The translations under genes and the position numbers were made by a program. 64,000 bases of DNA, from positions 1 through 64,000 of the forward strand of contig CAJUQA010000007.1 in NCBI GenBank assembly GCA_910588375.1, in the 5' to 3' direction. The notes under the pieces are model-generated. The model made no database searches and was not told where the DNA came from. It saw only the letters and a program-made list of their open reading frames with translations. Of this stretch, positions 8,691 to 17,406 are shown piece by piece. Source of the stretch: an uncultured Odoribacter sp. Lineage in GTDB: Bacteria; Bacteroidota; Bacteroidia; Bacteroidales; Marinifilaceae. Position 1 is the first letter of the stretch; every line of letters begins with the position of its first letter.

Positions 8691-9467
8691 ATGAAAGAAA
8701 GTATGAAAGTAATGTTGTTTGCGGCGTGTGTATTTGTCATATTCCACCTTGATGCACAAGAAATGAAAAAGGCCGACAAGATCATTATCGCAAATAGTAC
8801 GTTTTTTTATGAAATACCATCAGAGATAAAAAACAGCTTAATTTCCAAGGATATGAAGATGTTCACACTTTCGACTCCCGATGGGACGAAAGCCATCGGA
8901 ATATACGCACCTTCTATTACCTTGTCGGAAAAAGCGATGAAATTTGCCATTCCGCCAGAAGAAGTTCCCGAAGGAGCAGAGTTGCTCAGAAGATATAATG
9001 AAGCTGTAAAAAATTCAAAAGGGCTAAGTTTTACGATAAGCAAATCGGAGCCTTTGGTAAAGGCAGGCGACAGATTTCCCGAATTTTCGGCAACCGATAT
9101 AAACGGCAAGACGTGGACGAATGCCGATGTGGAAGGTAAGGTGATGGTTCTCAATCTTTGGTTCACCGGTTGCGGCCCTTGCCGGGCAGAAATGCCGGAG
9201 CTGTCCGAATGGAAGAATGAGATGCCGGAGGTTATGTTTTTTTCATCGACCTATGAATCCCCGGAAATTGCCCGGCAAGTACTTGACAAGGGAACGTTCA
9301 ACTGGATTGCACTTGTGAATGATACGCAGTTCAAAAAGTTTATCGGTAGTAATGGCTATCCCCTCACGATTGTGGTTGACAAGAACGGAACTATTGCCAA
9401 AGTCGAATACGGAACTTCGCCCGAACAAAGGGAAGAGTTAAAAAAGACCATTCTATCTCTCCGGTAA
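8691..9467 (+). CDS. Secreted TlpA-like thioredoxin-fold protein
   Basis: 258 residues with a signal peptide (about 1-22, hydrophobic core MLFAACVFVIF, end LDAQ). After an N-terminal segment without a recognised domain (23-120) comes a TlpA/ResA-like thioredoxin domain (about 122-255) with the redox motif CGPC at 161-164 in WFTGCGPCRAEMPEL and the cis-Pro loop YPLTIVVD. It is likely a periplasmic thiol reductant or disulfide exchange protein, and it is the first gene of a plus-strand run. A partner substrate cannot be named. Confidence 0.88.
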   Translation: MKESMKVMLFAACVFVIFHLDAQEMKKADKIIIANSTFFYEIPSEIKNSLISKDMKMFTLSTPDGTKAIGIYAPSITLSEKAMKFAIPPEEVPEGAELLRRYNEAVKNSKGLSFTISKSEPLVKAGDRFPEFSATDINGKTWTNADVEGKVMVLNLWFTGCGPCRAEMPELSEWKNEMPEVMFFSSTYESPEIARQVLDKGTFNWIALVNDTQFKKFIGSNGYPLTIVVDKNGTIAKVEYGTSPEQREELKKTILSLR

Positions 9468-9494
9468 GCCGAAGCGATTAATCATTCTATTTTA

Positions 9495-10118
9495 ATGGCC
9501 GAGAGGTGGATATCCAAGGTGTGTGTGCCAGCTGTGCGAAACATTTTCTTTGTTTTGCTTTTATTTTCATTACATGCTCCTTGTTATGCCCGGGAAGTTT
9601 CTGTTCTGCGTAGAATTACGGACGGAGATACTATTCCGCATTACATGCTGGATGAAGTAAAAGTGAAAGGCAGGTCTTTGCGCAAATATGCCCGCAGACA
9701 ATCACGGTTGGAATATAATGTGAGGAAAGTGTACCCTTACGCTCGTATTGCAGCCCGGAAAATAGAACAGATAAACCACCGGCTTGCCCTCACTCCGGAT
9801 TCGAAAAAGCGCAAAGAAGTTATCCGCCGGGAATACCGGGAGCTGATGAAGACTTTCAAGAAACCCCTGATGCGTCTGAATTTTACGCAAGGTCGGATAT
9901 TGGTGAAGTTGATATACCGGGAAACCGACCATTCGGCATTTTCACATATCCGCGAATACAAAGGCGGGGTAAATGCCTATTTCTGGCAATCGATAGCCCT
10001 TATTTTCGGCAATAATCTGAAAACCGGTTATGAACCGGAGGAGCGGGATGCCGAAATCGAAAAGATAGTGTTGAAAATTAAATCCGAAGAACAGGAATCG
10101 GGAAATATCGGAAAATAA
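9495..10118 (+). CDS. DUF4294 family secreted protein
   Basis: 207 residues: a signal peptide (about 1-32, ending in a PCYA-like site), a linker, then DUF4294 (about 50-195). Recognisable blocks are LDEVKVKGRSLRKYAR, VRKVYPYARIAA and NFTQGRILVKLIYRET. The family is confined largely to Bacteroidota and has no assigned function. The basic, charge-rich helical content and signal peptide point to a periplasmic structural role. It starts 27 bases after the thioredoxin gene, so they may be co-transcribed. Confidence 0.82.
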   Translation: MAERWISKVCVPAVRNIFFVLLLFSLHAPCYAREVSVLRRITDGDTIPHYMLDEVKVKGRSLRKYARRQSRLEYNVRKVYPYARIAARKIEQINHRLALTPDSKKRKEVIRREYRELMKTFKKPLMRLNFTQGRILVKLIYRETDHSAFSHIREYKGGVNAYFWQSIALIFGNNLKTGYEPEERDAEIEKIVLKIKSEEQESGNIGK

Positions 10119-10129
10119 AAGGAAAAGAG

Positions 10130-10137
10130 TATTTTTG
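10130..10137 (+). promoter_or_regulatory. -7 element for holA
   Basis: TATTTTTG matches TAnnTTTG, 18 bases upstream of the holA ATG. No clear TTTG was seen at the expected -33 position. Confidence 0.45.
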
Positions 10138-10155
10138 TAACAAATACGGGCGTGT

Positions 10156-11166
10156 ATGACATTTGAAGATATTGTAAAGGATATTAAGGCCAAAAAGTTC
10201 AAATCTATCTATTTTCTAAATGGAGAAGAGCCTTTTTTCATTGACCGGATTACGGATTTGATAGAGAATGAGGTGCTTCCGGAAGAGGAAAAGGCATTTA
10301 ACCAGACTGTCCTGTACGGGAATGATATAAGTATGACTACGGTAACGGACACAGCCCGTCGTTTCCCGATGATGTCGCAGTATCAGGTGGTGGTGGTTAA
10401 AGAGGCCCAGAATATCCGCGATTTCGATAATCTTCTGCCCTATATAGACCATTTCCAGCCAACCACCGTGTTACTGTTTGCCTATAAGAATAAAAAAGCG
10501 GACAAACGAAAAAATGTGTTTAAGAAGCTGAGCAGCTCCCCGAATTGCGTGTATTTCGAATCCAATAAACTTTATGACAATAAGATTCCGGATTGGATTA
10601 TCAGCTATTGCAAGTCGAAGGCTTATTCCATTACACCCAAAGCCGCCGGTATTCTTGCGGAAAGTCTGGGCACAGACCTCAGCCGGGTGGCCAATGAGAT
10701 TGACAAGCTGACGCTATTATTGCCGGCAGGCGGAGAAATAAAAGAAAATCTGGTAGAAGAACATACCGGCATAAGTAAGGATTTCAATACGTTTGAGCTT
10801 CAGGCTGCCCTGATTCGGAAAGATTATCTGAAAGTAAACCGCATTGTCAATTATTTCGAAGCGAATCCTAAAAATAATCCGCTCGTATTGACGATTGCCA
10901 CTTTGTTCAAGTATTTCCTGAATCTGCTGACGTATCATTACCAGAAGAAGTCAACACCGAATACGCAGGAGATGGCCAGATTGTTGGGTATAAACGCGTT
11001 TTTTATGAAAGATTACCTGGAAGGCGCACGGATGTATAACGCGATGAAATGTGCCAATATCATTTCCCTGTTGCGGGAGTATGATATGAAGTCAAAGGGT
11101 GTGGGGAATGCCAATATCTCGGACGGGCAGCTTCTGAAAGAATTAATTTTCAAAATCATGCACTAA
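10156..11166 (+). CDS. holA: DNA polymerase III delta subunit
   Basis: 336 residues, the normal length. Delta opens the beta clamp within the clamp-loader complex. The N-terminal AAA+-like region includes YFLNGEEPFFIDRITD, the family's degenerate ATP-site motif, and the DNA-sensor segment KLYDNKIPDWI. Middle and collar regions follow (ESLGTDLSRVANEIDKL, LEGARMYNAMKCANIISLLREYD). It ends 13 bases before gmhB on the same strand. Confidence 0.92.
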   Translation: MTFEDIVKDIKAKKFKSIYFLNGEEPFFIDRITDLIENEVLPEEEKAFNQTVLYGNDISMTTVTDTARRFPMMSQYQVVVVKEAQNIRDFDNLLPYIDHFQPTTVLLFAYKNKKADKRKNVFKKLSSSPNCVYFESNKLYDNKIPDWIISYCKSKAYSITPKAAGILAESLGTDLSRVANEIDKLTLLLPAGGEIKENLVEEHTGISKDFNTFELQAALIRKDYLKVNRIVNYFEANPKNNPLVLTIATLFKYFLNLLTYHYQKKSTPNTQEMARLLGINAFFMKDYLEGARMYNAMKCANIISLLREYDMKSKGVGNANISDGQLLKELIFKIMH

Positions 11167-11179
11167 ATAATCACTTCGA

Positions 11180-11761
11180 ATGACGATTAAAAAGCCCCAT
11201 CCAATGACAAATACAGAATCTTTCTCCCTTAACAAAGCCGTATTTCTGGACCGTGACGGCACGCTCAATAGTGACGAAGGACATTATTATATATACAAAC
11301 CGGAGGACGTTGTATTCAATCCGGGCGTGATGGAAGGATTGAAACGCCTGAAAGAGGCCGGGTATCTGCTTTTTATCGTAACGAACCAGGGAGGTATTGC
11401 GAAAGATATTTATACGCACGAAGATGTCAGGAAAGTACATGACTATATGTGTTCCGAATTTGCCAGATACGGAATTTCGATTGACAAGATTTACTATTGT
11501 CCGCATCACGAAAGTATCAAAAGCTGCGTTTGCCGCAAGCCTTCGCCCTATATGATCAATTTGGCAATAGAGGAATTTCAGGTTGACAGGAAAGAATCTT
11601 GGCTTATCGGCGACGGGAGCCGGGACATCAAAGCCGCAGAAGCCGCCGGTATAAAATCCATTAAGATTCACAAAAATCAGGATCTTACTCCTGCCATTGA
11701 CCGTATTTTAGGAGTCTGTTCGCCGCTAAAGAATATGAATCTGGATGAGTCAGAGTTTTAA
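11180..11761 (+). CDS. gmhB: D-glycero-D-manno-heptose 1,7-bisphosphate 7-phosphatase-like HAD phosphatase
   Basis: 193 residues, HAD class IIIA. The nucleophile motif is FLDRDGTLN; motif II is IVTNQGGIA and motif IV is LIGDGSRDIKAAEAAG. A zinc-binding loop CPHHESIKSCVC supplies Cys-x-His...Cys-x-Cys, typical of GmhB. The likely role is dephosphorylation in heptose precursor synthesis for LPS; histidinol-phosphatase homologs share the fold. The start may instead be ATG 11204. Its stop overlaps the stop of the convergent ATP-grasp gene by 3 to 4 bases. Confidence 0.85.
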   Translation: MTIKKPHPMTNTESFSLNKAVFLDRDGTLNSDEGHYYIYKPEDVVFNPGVMEGLKRLKEAGYLLFIVTNQGGIAKDIYTHEDVRKVHDYMCSEFARYGISIDKIYYCPHHESIKSCVCRKPSPYMINLAIEEFQVDRKESWLIGDGSRDIKAAEAAGIKSIKIHKNQDLTPAIDRILGVCSPLKNMNLDESEF

Positions 11762-12945
11762 AGCTGTATTTTATTTTCCCCAACCTGTAAATAAGCCACA
11801 AAGCGGGTGTCCTGTCTGAGAGGTGTCAGAGCAATATATCCTCGGGTGATTTTTTGCCCTTGCAAACGCAGCGGGTGTTGCCATGAGGCTGTTTCATGAA
11901 AACGGAGAGCTTCGCCGTCTGAAGTGTAGTGGACAATCGAAAATATGCCTTCCGCCTGAGGGGCAAGTAATCTTTCACTCAAAAAGAGGGCCAGTATGCC
12001 CATCGTGTAGCGCAAATTGATTTCCAAACAAGGCTGTATGCAAATTTTCCCCATCCGGTTACGGTAAATCATCATGTCCACTCCCATGTATCCGCTATAG
12101 TGGGGAGCGATTGCCTCCGTCAATACCTGTATCAATTCGGTCCGGATACGTTCCAGTTTCTCTTTTTCTACCCAGGCTGTCAGCCGGCGTTCCATCATTT
12201 CCTGGCTACCGACACAATTGCCTGTGTATTCTCCGGCTTTTCCGGTCATGAAACAGGATAATCCTTTGAATTCCACCTTCCCCCGGGAAGCATAAAATTC
12301 CATGGCAAAATCCATCACTCTTTCCTGTTCTTTCTCGACCATGACATACCCTTGCTTTTTCAATATTCCGCCCAGCCACTCCCGACTTTTGAGGGGAATT
12401 TCGTCTCCGCTGATTCTCAATAATCCCCTGCCGGAAGAAGACCAGGGGGCCTTTACCAAAAAAGTCCCATTCTTCGCAGTGTTTTCTATATCCGGCAAGG
12501 TTTTACATTGAACCGGCAAGGTTTCTTCTTCGACAAAATCGAGTTTCCGGCATAGGGCTTGCAGACAGGCTGCCGCCGTCTGTCGGCTGTAGAGTTCCTT
12601 CAATTCTTTTTTCCATTCTCCCCACTGCCCTTGCCGCAATAAAAAGTACATCCGGGGACTCCATCCCCAAGGGCAAAATTCTTCCGCCTCCCAGGAATCC
12701 TGATTTTCTCCGGTAACTAATGCAGGTGCCAAACGAAACCATGTTTTCCTTTCTTCCAGAAATTTCCTGTCGGGCATTTCTTTGACCCACACCACGTCTC
12801 TGTCTCCGGCATAATAAGCAGGCAAGTATGACAAATCTTCCGCCATTTTAAGTATCGTGGCCGGCGGAGTATAGTACGGACTCCCGTCCGCTATCGCCAT
12901 CTCATTTTCCGGATTAAATACAAAAAAACGAGAGTATTTCGGCAT
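11758..12945 (-). CDS. Uncharacterised ATP-grasp-like protein
   Basis: 395 residues, with no family name I can assign. ATP-grasp features are legible: a nucleotide-binding strand and glycine loop VKAPWSSSGRGL (164-175), an adenine-contacting strand VMVEKEQERVMDFAMEF (201-217), and metal/substrate strands SGYMGVDMMIY (284-294) and CLEINLRYTMG (306-316, Glu308 and Asn310 as the expected Mg ligands). The N-terminus (FNPENEMAIADGSPYYTPP) looks like a dedicated substrate domain. It probably ligates a carboxylate to an amine or similar nucleophile with ATP. It starts 3 bases after the U32 gene, so the two are probably translationally coupled, and it belongs to the bioD-U32-ATP-grasp operon. The substrate is unknown. 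Confidence 0.75.
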   Translation of the reverse strand: MPKYSRFFVFNPENEMAIADGSPYYTPPATILKMAEDLSYLPAYYAGDRDVVWVKEMPDRKFLEERKTWFRLAPALVTGENQDSWEAEEFCPWGWSPRMYFLLRQGQWGEWKKELKELYSRQTAAACLQALCRKLDFVEEETLPVQCKTLPDIENTAKNGTFLVKAPWSSSGRGLLRISGDEIPLKSREWLGGILKKQGYVMVEKEQERVMDFAMEFYASRGKVEFKGLSCFMTGKAGEYTGNCVGSQEMMERRLTAWVEKEKLERIRTELIQVLTEAIAPHYSGYMGVDMMIYRNRMGKICIQPCLEINLRYTMGILALFLSERLLAPQAEGIFSIVHYTSDGEALRFHETASWQHPLRLQGQKITRGYIALTPLRQDTRFVAYLQVGENKIQL

Positions 12946-12948
12946 ATT

Positions 12949-14745
12949 TTAATTTTTAACCACCCTCATGCAACAAGCGTTACAATCAAATTCCAAACGG
13001 AAAGTGTGTTTGTCGTTATAGAGATAGAACGGAAATTTCAAATCTTTGTTTGCACATTTTTTACGGCAACGCCCCAATTCGTGAAGAATGCAATAGCGGG
13101 TACGCATTAAGTCAATTTCTCCGGACACACCTGTTTTCTCAAATCCTTCAGCCACTTCCCTCGCCCCGTGCTCAATATAAAAGTCTTTTGCTTTCTGATT
13201 GACGACGTTGGCATGCCAGTCAATAATTTCTTTGTAAGCAACCGTTTTATCAAAAGGTTCTTGACGAATAATTCTCCTCTCTTTTTCCCGTTCCTTCATC
13301 AAATCGTCCAGCAATCTTCTTTTTAGCGTATTTAATTCCGCCGAAGGAATAAAAAGTGTTTCACCCCAATAGTGCACAGTTTCGCAAAGGAAAGAAGTGT
13401 CACCGCATTTTTTCAACTGTTGCAGGATACGTTCCTGCTGTTGCGGATTGTTTGCCTTTTCAAAGCGGGTTTCTGATTCCAGTTCAATTTTTACGTTATC
13501 TTCGTCTGTGGCGGTCAATTTTAATTTCCCGTCATGTTCTTCCGCTACAATGCCTATCCGAATTTTACGCAAAGATTTTTGATTTTCCACAGCGGTCACA
13601 AAACGCTTGTCATAGTTCCGATATAACATTGTACCCACTGCAACCTTTACCGGTTCATTGGTTGTTACCCGATTCCCTTCCGCTATATTCACCCGAATGC
13701 CTTTCAGTTCCCCGTTTTGCAGATAACACAACCCATCTCCATTGGAAAGAGTTTCAGCGGTATCCAATAGCAACCGATTGTCTTTGGCTTCCAATACTTT
13801 CCCTATCGGTTTGCCCATCGACTTCGGCGTATCCATATTCACCAAGTTTTCCGGTCTACCAGTCAAGAAGTAGGAAGAGTATCCCCGATTAAAACTCCGT
13901 TCCGGATCGGGTTCAAATCCTGCCGTTACCACACCGGACCCCACGCGGCCATAATCCTCTATCAACCGGTGATAATAATTCGTTACATTCGCCACATAAC
14001 TTTCATCTTTCAGGCGTCCCTCTATTTTGAAGGAATCCACTCCGGCTTTTATTAAATCGGGAATGTAGGAAGATAGGTTTAAATCTTTAAGAGATAAAAT
14101 ATAGCGGTCTTTTAACAATATCTTCCCCTGGTCGTCTTTTAAAGACCATTTCATACGGCAAGGCTGAGCACACTCCCCACGGTTCGCCGAACGCCCGAAC
14201 ATGTGCTGGGAAAGATAACATTGCCCGCTCATGCTTACACACAATGCACCGTGTATGAACACTTCGAGTTCCGCCTTAACTTCTTTCCGGATGGCTTTGA
14301 TTTGTTCCAGCGAGAGTTCCCGCGCCAAGACAATCCGTTGGAATCCCAAACGGTCGAGAAAACGGATGCGCTCGATATCGTAATTGTGCATCTGGGTACT
14401 GGCGTGCAGGGAAATAGACGGAATGTCAAGTTTCAATATTCCGGGGTCCTGTATTATCAAGGCATCTACCCCGATATGGTAAAGTTGCCTGATCATTTGT
14501 TCCGCTTCCGCCAATTCTGTATCGTACAGAATGGTGTTGAGCGTCACAAATACCCGGCAATAGAACCGGTGGGCGTATTCCACCAATGCGGCAATATCTT
14601 TCAAAGAGTTGCCCGCCGCTTTGCGGGCACCGAAAGCAGGGCCACCGATGTACACGGCATCCGCCCCATTGTCTATGGCGGCTTTGCCAATGAGTATATC
14701 CCGTGCGGGAGCTAAAAGTTCGATTTTACGCTTTATTTCCTCCAT
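12949..14745 (-). CDS. U32 family peptidase-like RNA-modification enzyme (TrhP/RlhA-like)
   Basis: 598 residues. The U32 core (about 1-330) begins with LLAPARD and carries the signature FIHGALCVSMSGQC. Four cysteines (169, 176, 192, 196) are placed as in U32 proteins that bind a [4Fe-4S] cluster. Well-studied U32 members hydroxylate tRNA or 23S rRNA uridines/cytidines (TrhP, RlhA) or ubiquinone; none is clearly a protease. The C-terminal part has a barrel-like domain (about 300-440) and a second Cys-rich end (CILHELGRCRKKC, CNACC). It sits between bioD and the ATP-grasp gene with gaps of 9 and 3 bases. RNA hydroxylation is an inference from the family. Confidence 0.82.
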   Translation of the reverse strand: MEEIKRKIELLAPARDILIGKAAIDNGADAVYIGGPAFGARKAAGNSLKDIAALVEYAHRFYCRVFVTLNTILYDTELAEAEQMIRQLYHIGVDALIIQDPGILKLDIPSISLHASTQMHNYDIERIRFLDRLGFQRIVLARELSLEQIKAIRKEVKAELEVFIHGALCVSMSGQCYLSQHMFGRSANRGECAQPCRMKWSLKDDQGKILLKDRYILSLKDLNLSSYIPDLIKAGVDSFKIEGRLKDESYVANVTNYYHRLIEDYGRVGSGVVTAGFEPDPERSFNRGYSSYFLTGRPENLVNMDTPKSMGKPIGKVLEAKDNRLLLDTAETLSNGDGLCYLQNGELKGIRVNIAEGNRVTTNEPVKVAVGTMLYRNYDKRFVTAVENQKSLRKIRIGIVAEEHDGKLKLTATDEDNVKIELESETRFEKANNPQQQERILQQLKKCGDTSFLCETVHYWGETLFIPSAELNTLKRRLLDDLMKEREKERRIIRQEPFDKTVAYKEIIDWHANVVNQKAKDFYIEHGAREVAEGFEKTGVSGEIDLMRTRYCILHELGRCRKKCANKDLKFPFYLYNDKHTFRLEFDCNACCMRVVKN

Positions 14746-14754
14746 ACCGGTTTA

Positions 14755-15423
14755 TCAAAGCTCTATATCCAATGGAGGATATTTCCCCTTTTCAATTACA
14801 GGTAACTCCAGTAAATGGCAATCCGGAAAATGATTTTTCAGGTAATCTTCTATCACTCGGATGGAATCAGCTTTTATAAATTCACTGTCATTGGGAAAAT
14901 CGTTGTAGACGACATGACTGACTTTGATGCCCTTTAAACGGCACAATTCAAGACTCATGAGCGTATGATTGATGCTTCCCAATTTGGAGGAAGTGACCAG
15001 AATCAGGGGATAACCGTATTCACAGATGTAATCAATAGTGAGATAGTGCCGGTTGACGGGTACATACAATCCTCCCGCCCCTTCAAGCAATACGATGTCG
15101 TATTGACGCCTCAATTGCTCCGTCGCCCGGTGTATGACTTCTTTGTCAATCGTTACACCGTCCATTTCCGCCGCTAAATGCGGTGAAGCGGGATAGGTCA
15201 TGATATAAGGACAGGTGGTTCTGTTCAAATCCACTTCCTGTAAAGGAATTCCCATAATCTCCCGGTGTTTCTGAATATCTTCCGATATTTCCCGACAACC
15301 GGTCTGGATGAATTTTTGGGTAATGACTTTTTTTCCTCTGTTTTGCAACGTGGCAGCTATCACGCCTGTCGCAATGGATTTTCCCGCATCCGTATCAATG
15401 CCACTGACAAAATACACAGACAT
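14755..15423 (-). CDS. bioD: Dethiobiotin synthetase
   Basis: 222 residues. It closes the ureido ring of dethiobiotin from diaminopelargonate, CO2 and ATP. The P-loop-like GIDTDAGKS (8-16) and the EGAGGLYVPV strand are diagnostic. I use ATG 15423 (MSVYFVSG); the frame's TTG at 15429 is less likely. No other biotin gene is in the window; downstream are the U32 and ATP-grasp genes, 9 and 3 bases apart. No BirA operator was recognised. Confidence 0.93.
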   Translation of the reverse strand: MSVYFVSGIDTDAGKSIATGVIAATLQNRGKKVITQKFIQTGCREISEDIQKHREIMGIPLQEVDLNRTTCPYIMTYPASPHLAAEMDGVTIDKEVIHRATEQLRRQYDIVLLEGAGGLYVPVNRHYLTIDYICEYGYPLILVTSSKLGSINHTLMSLELCRLKGIKVSHVVYNDFPNDSEFIKADSIRVIEDYLKNHFPDCHLLELPVIEKGKYPPLDIEL

Positions 15424-15470
15424 ATTCAATTTTTTAATTATTTAATTGCGTTATTCCTAAGAAGAACGTA

Positions 15471-15478
15471 CAAAATTA
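15471..15478 (-). promoter_or_regulatory. -7 element for the bioD operon
   Basis: TAATTTTG on the minus strand matches TAnnTTTG, 47 bases upstream of the bioD start. A TTTG at -33 is lacking. Confidence 0.45.
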
Positions 15479-15501
15479 CAAAAATCGGACGGAATCTGCC
15501 C

Positions 15502-15539
15502 TACCTTTGCCCAATAGTTCTTAATTTTGCAGCAATTCT
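15502..15539 (+). promoter_or_regulatory. Promoter region of the OmpA-family lipoprotein gene
   Basis: Two plus-strand -7 matches, TACCTTTG (15502-15509) and TAATTTTG (15532-15539), lie upstream of the ATG at 15561. The TTTG of the first sits 22 bases before the second, slightly longer than ideal, so the first box could serve as -33 of the second. Confidence 0.45.
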
Positions 15540-15560
15540 AACAATAAAAAAACAATGACT

Positions 15561-16268
15561 ATGAGAACAAAAAAGTTTTTTATCTGTTTATTTTTAGGAG
15601 GAAGTATTCTTGTTTCGGAATTACTTTTTCCGGGATGTGCCAGTATGAGTTATACAGGTAAAGGGGCGGCTATTGGGGCAGGAAGCGGTGCAGCCGTGGG
15701 TGCTGGTATCGGAGCTCTTGCCGGTAAAGGAAAAGGCGCGGCTATCGGGGCAGCTATCGGGGCGGCAGTAGGTTCGGGTACAGGCGCATTGATCGGCCGC
15801 AGAATGGATAAGCAGAAAAAAGAATTGGAAAAAATTCAGAATGCACAGGTAGAGACTGTTACAGACATAAACAACCTCCAAGCCATCAAAGTGACTTTTG
15901 ACAATGGCATTTTATTTGCCACCAATAAAAGTGAACTGAATTCCGCCGCTCGGGAAGCATTGCAAAAGTTTGCCACCTCCCTGAAGAATTCACCGGATAC
16001 GGACGTTACGATTTACGGCCATACGGATAATACCGGAAGTCGGGCTGTTAACGAAAAGTTGTCGAAAGAGAGAGCGGAAGCCGTTGCCAATTTCCTGGTG
16101 GGAAATGGTGTGAGCCGCACCCGTATTACAACGGAAGGCCTTGCGTACGATCAACCTGTGGCAGACAATAGCACTGCCGAAGGAAGAGCCAAGAACCGCC
16201 GGGTAGAAGTTTATATTACCGCTAACGAAGATATGATCCGAAAAGCAGAAAACGGAACATTGAATTAA
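15561..16268 (+). CDS. Glycine-zipper OmpA-family lipoprotein
   Basis: 235 residues from ATG 15561. A lipoprotein signal ends at Cys26 (FPGC). Residues 33-80 are a glycine zipper built from two similar copies of GKGAAIGA...GAAVG.G.GAL.G, suited to membrane insertion. A linker helix is followed by an OmpA C-terminal peptidoglycan-binding domain (about 110-225: FATNKSELN, GHTDNTGS, LSKERAEAVANFL, NRRVEVYI). It likely anchors the outer membrane to peptidoglycan. Its 3' end shares a bidirectional terminator with ptb. Confidence 0.9.
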   Translation: MRTKKFFICLFLGGSILVSELLFPGCASMSYTGKGAAIGAGSGAAVGAGIGALAGKGKGAAIGAAIGAAVGSGTGALIGRRMDKQKKELEKIQNAQVETVTDINNLQAIKVTFDNGILFATNKSELNSAAREALQKFATSLKNSPDTDVTIYGHTDNTGSRAVNEKLSKERAEAVANFLVGNGVSRTRITTEGLAYDQPVADNSTAEGRAKNRRVEVYITANEDMIRKAENGTLN

Positions 16269-16272
16269 AAAA

Positions 16273-16307
16273 AAACAGGGGCTTGTCCACCGTGACTGCC
16301 CCTGTTT
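16273..16307. terminator. Terminator between the OmpA lipoprotein gene and ptb
   Basis: A 10-bp stem AAACAGGGGC / GCCCCTGTTT with a 15-base loop lies between convergent stops. The U-run is strong for minus-strand transcription (ptb) and weaker for the plus strand. Confidence 0.85.
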
Positions 16308-16310
16308 CTC

Positions 16311-17219
16311 TTATGCCAATAACGCCGCCAAGGCAATGGAATTCAATTTGGTTTCCACACTGTCTCCCCGTGAAGACAGCACACTGGGCACTTTCGCCCC
16401 TACCATGATTGCCCCCTGATTGGATTTGCAAATTTTGGTATTGGTTTTATAGAAGACATTTCCCGATTCCAGATTAGGAAATACCAGACAATCCGCATCA
16501 CCGGCCACGACTGATTTTACTTTCTTTATTTCCGCCGCTTCTTTGTCTATGGCAACATCCAATGCCATCGGACCGTCAACGATGTGGGAAGCACAAATTT
16601 GATTTCTTTCCGCCATTTTGGATAAGATGGCGGCATCTACCGTAGCCTGCACTTTCGGAAGTACCTGCTCTGTCGGAGCAATCAAAGCTATTTTCGGACA
16701 CTCCACCCCTAATGCCTGGGCTGTTGAGGTCACATATTTAATCATCGCTATCTTTTGCGTTAAATCCGGCAGAGGTATTACCGCCACATCACTTACCACC
16801 AACAATTTATGATAGTTCGGACATTCCATAACCGTTACATGCGACAATATCGCGTTGGAGGCAACCAAGCCCTTCTCTTTGTTCAGAATGGCCCGCATGT
16901 ATTTGTCGGTACTCACCAAACCTTTCATTATGATATCCACTGCACCCTCTCTTGCCATGGCCACCGCTTTTGCAGCCGCACCGACATCGGAGGTCTCATG
17001 TTCTATCTCGAAAACCGACATATCGTATCCTTCCGCTTGACAAACTTTGGCAATTTCATCGCGGTCGCCGATCAACACTGCTTCCACCAATTCCATTTTC
17101 ACCGCTCTATAAACTGCTTCTATAGAATGACAGTCATTGGCATAAGCCACTGCAATACGTTTTTTACGGGTATTGTTTTTCAATACTTCGTAAATATCAC
17201 ACATTTTCTGAATTTTCAT
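16311..17219 (-). CDS. ptb: Phosphate butyryltransferase (phosphate acyltransferase)
   Basis: 302 residues of the PTA/PTB family. It exchanges butyryl-CoA and phosphate for butyryl phosphate and CoA. Family blocks seen are IMKGLVSTDKYMRAIL, SHVTVMECPNYHKLLVVSDVAVIPLPDL, VDGPMALDVAIDKEAA and DCLVFPNLESGN. Length fits PTB (about 300) rather than PTA (about 330 or longer). Butyrate kinase is not adjacent, so the partner must lie elsewhere if the pathway is complete. It is monocistronic, with its own promoter at 17253-17282 and a terminator. Propionyl or acetyl specificity cannot be excluded. Confidence 0.87.
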   Translation of the reverse strand: MKIQKMCDIYEVLKNNTRKKRIAVAYANDCHSIEAVYRAVKMELVEAVLIGDRDEIAKVCQAEGYDMSVFEIEHETSDVGAAAKAVAMAREGAVDIIMKGLVSTDKYMRAILNKEKGLVASNAILSHVTVMECPNYHKLLVVSDVAVIPLPDLTQKIAMIKYVTSTAQALGVECPKIALIAPTEQVLPKVQATVDAAILSKMAERNQICASHIVDGPMALDVAIDKEAAEIKKVKSVVAGDADCLVFPNLESGNVFYKTNTKICKSNQGAIMVGAKVPSVLSSRGDSVETKLNSIALAALLA

Positions 17220-17252
17220 AGTTATTCCAAGAGGTTAGATTATAATATGAAA

Positions 17253-17282
17253 CAAAAATAGGCGATTTTATTCAAATACAAA
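17253..17282 (-). promoter_or_regulatory. Promoter for ptb
   Basis: Minus strand: TTTG (17279-17282), an 18-base spacer, then TATTTTTG (17253-17260), an exact -7 match. The start codon follows 33 bases later. Confidence 0.65.
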
Positions 17283-17348
17283 AGTTTTTGCACATTTATT
17301 ATTACTTTGTGCAATTCTCTTGAAAACGACTGCGGCTCTGATATAAAA

Positions 17349-17377
17349 ATCGGCCCGTTTATAATAAACGAGCCGAT
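17349..17377 (-). terminator. Terminator of the DHODH-like/transglutaminase/BASS cluster
   Basis: ATCGGC-C-CGTTTA / TAAACGAGCCGAT forms a 13-bp stem with one mismatch and a 3-base loop. A U-rich tract follows on the minus strand, 30 bases past the transporter stop. Confidence 0.75.
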
Positions 17378-17406
17378 AAAATTAGCACCAAAGAAGCATT
17401 ACTGTT

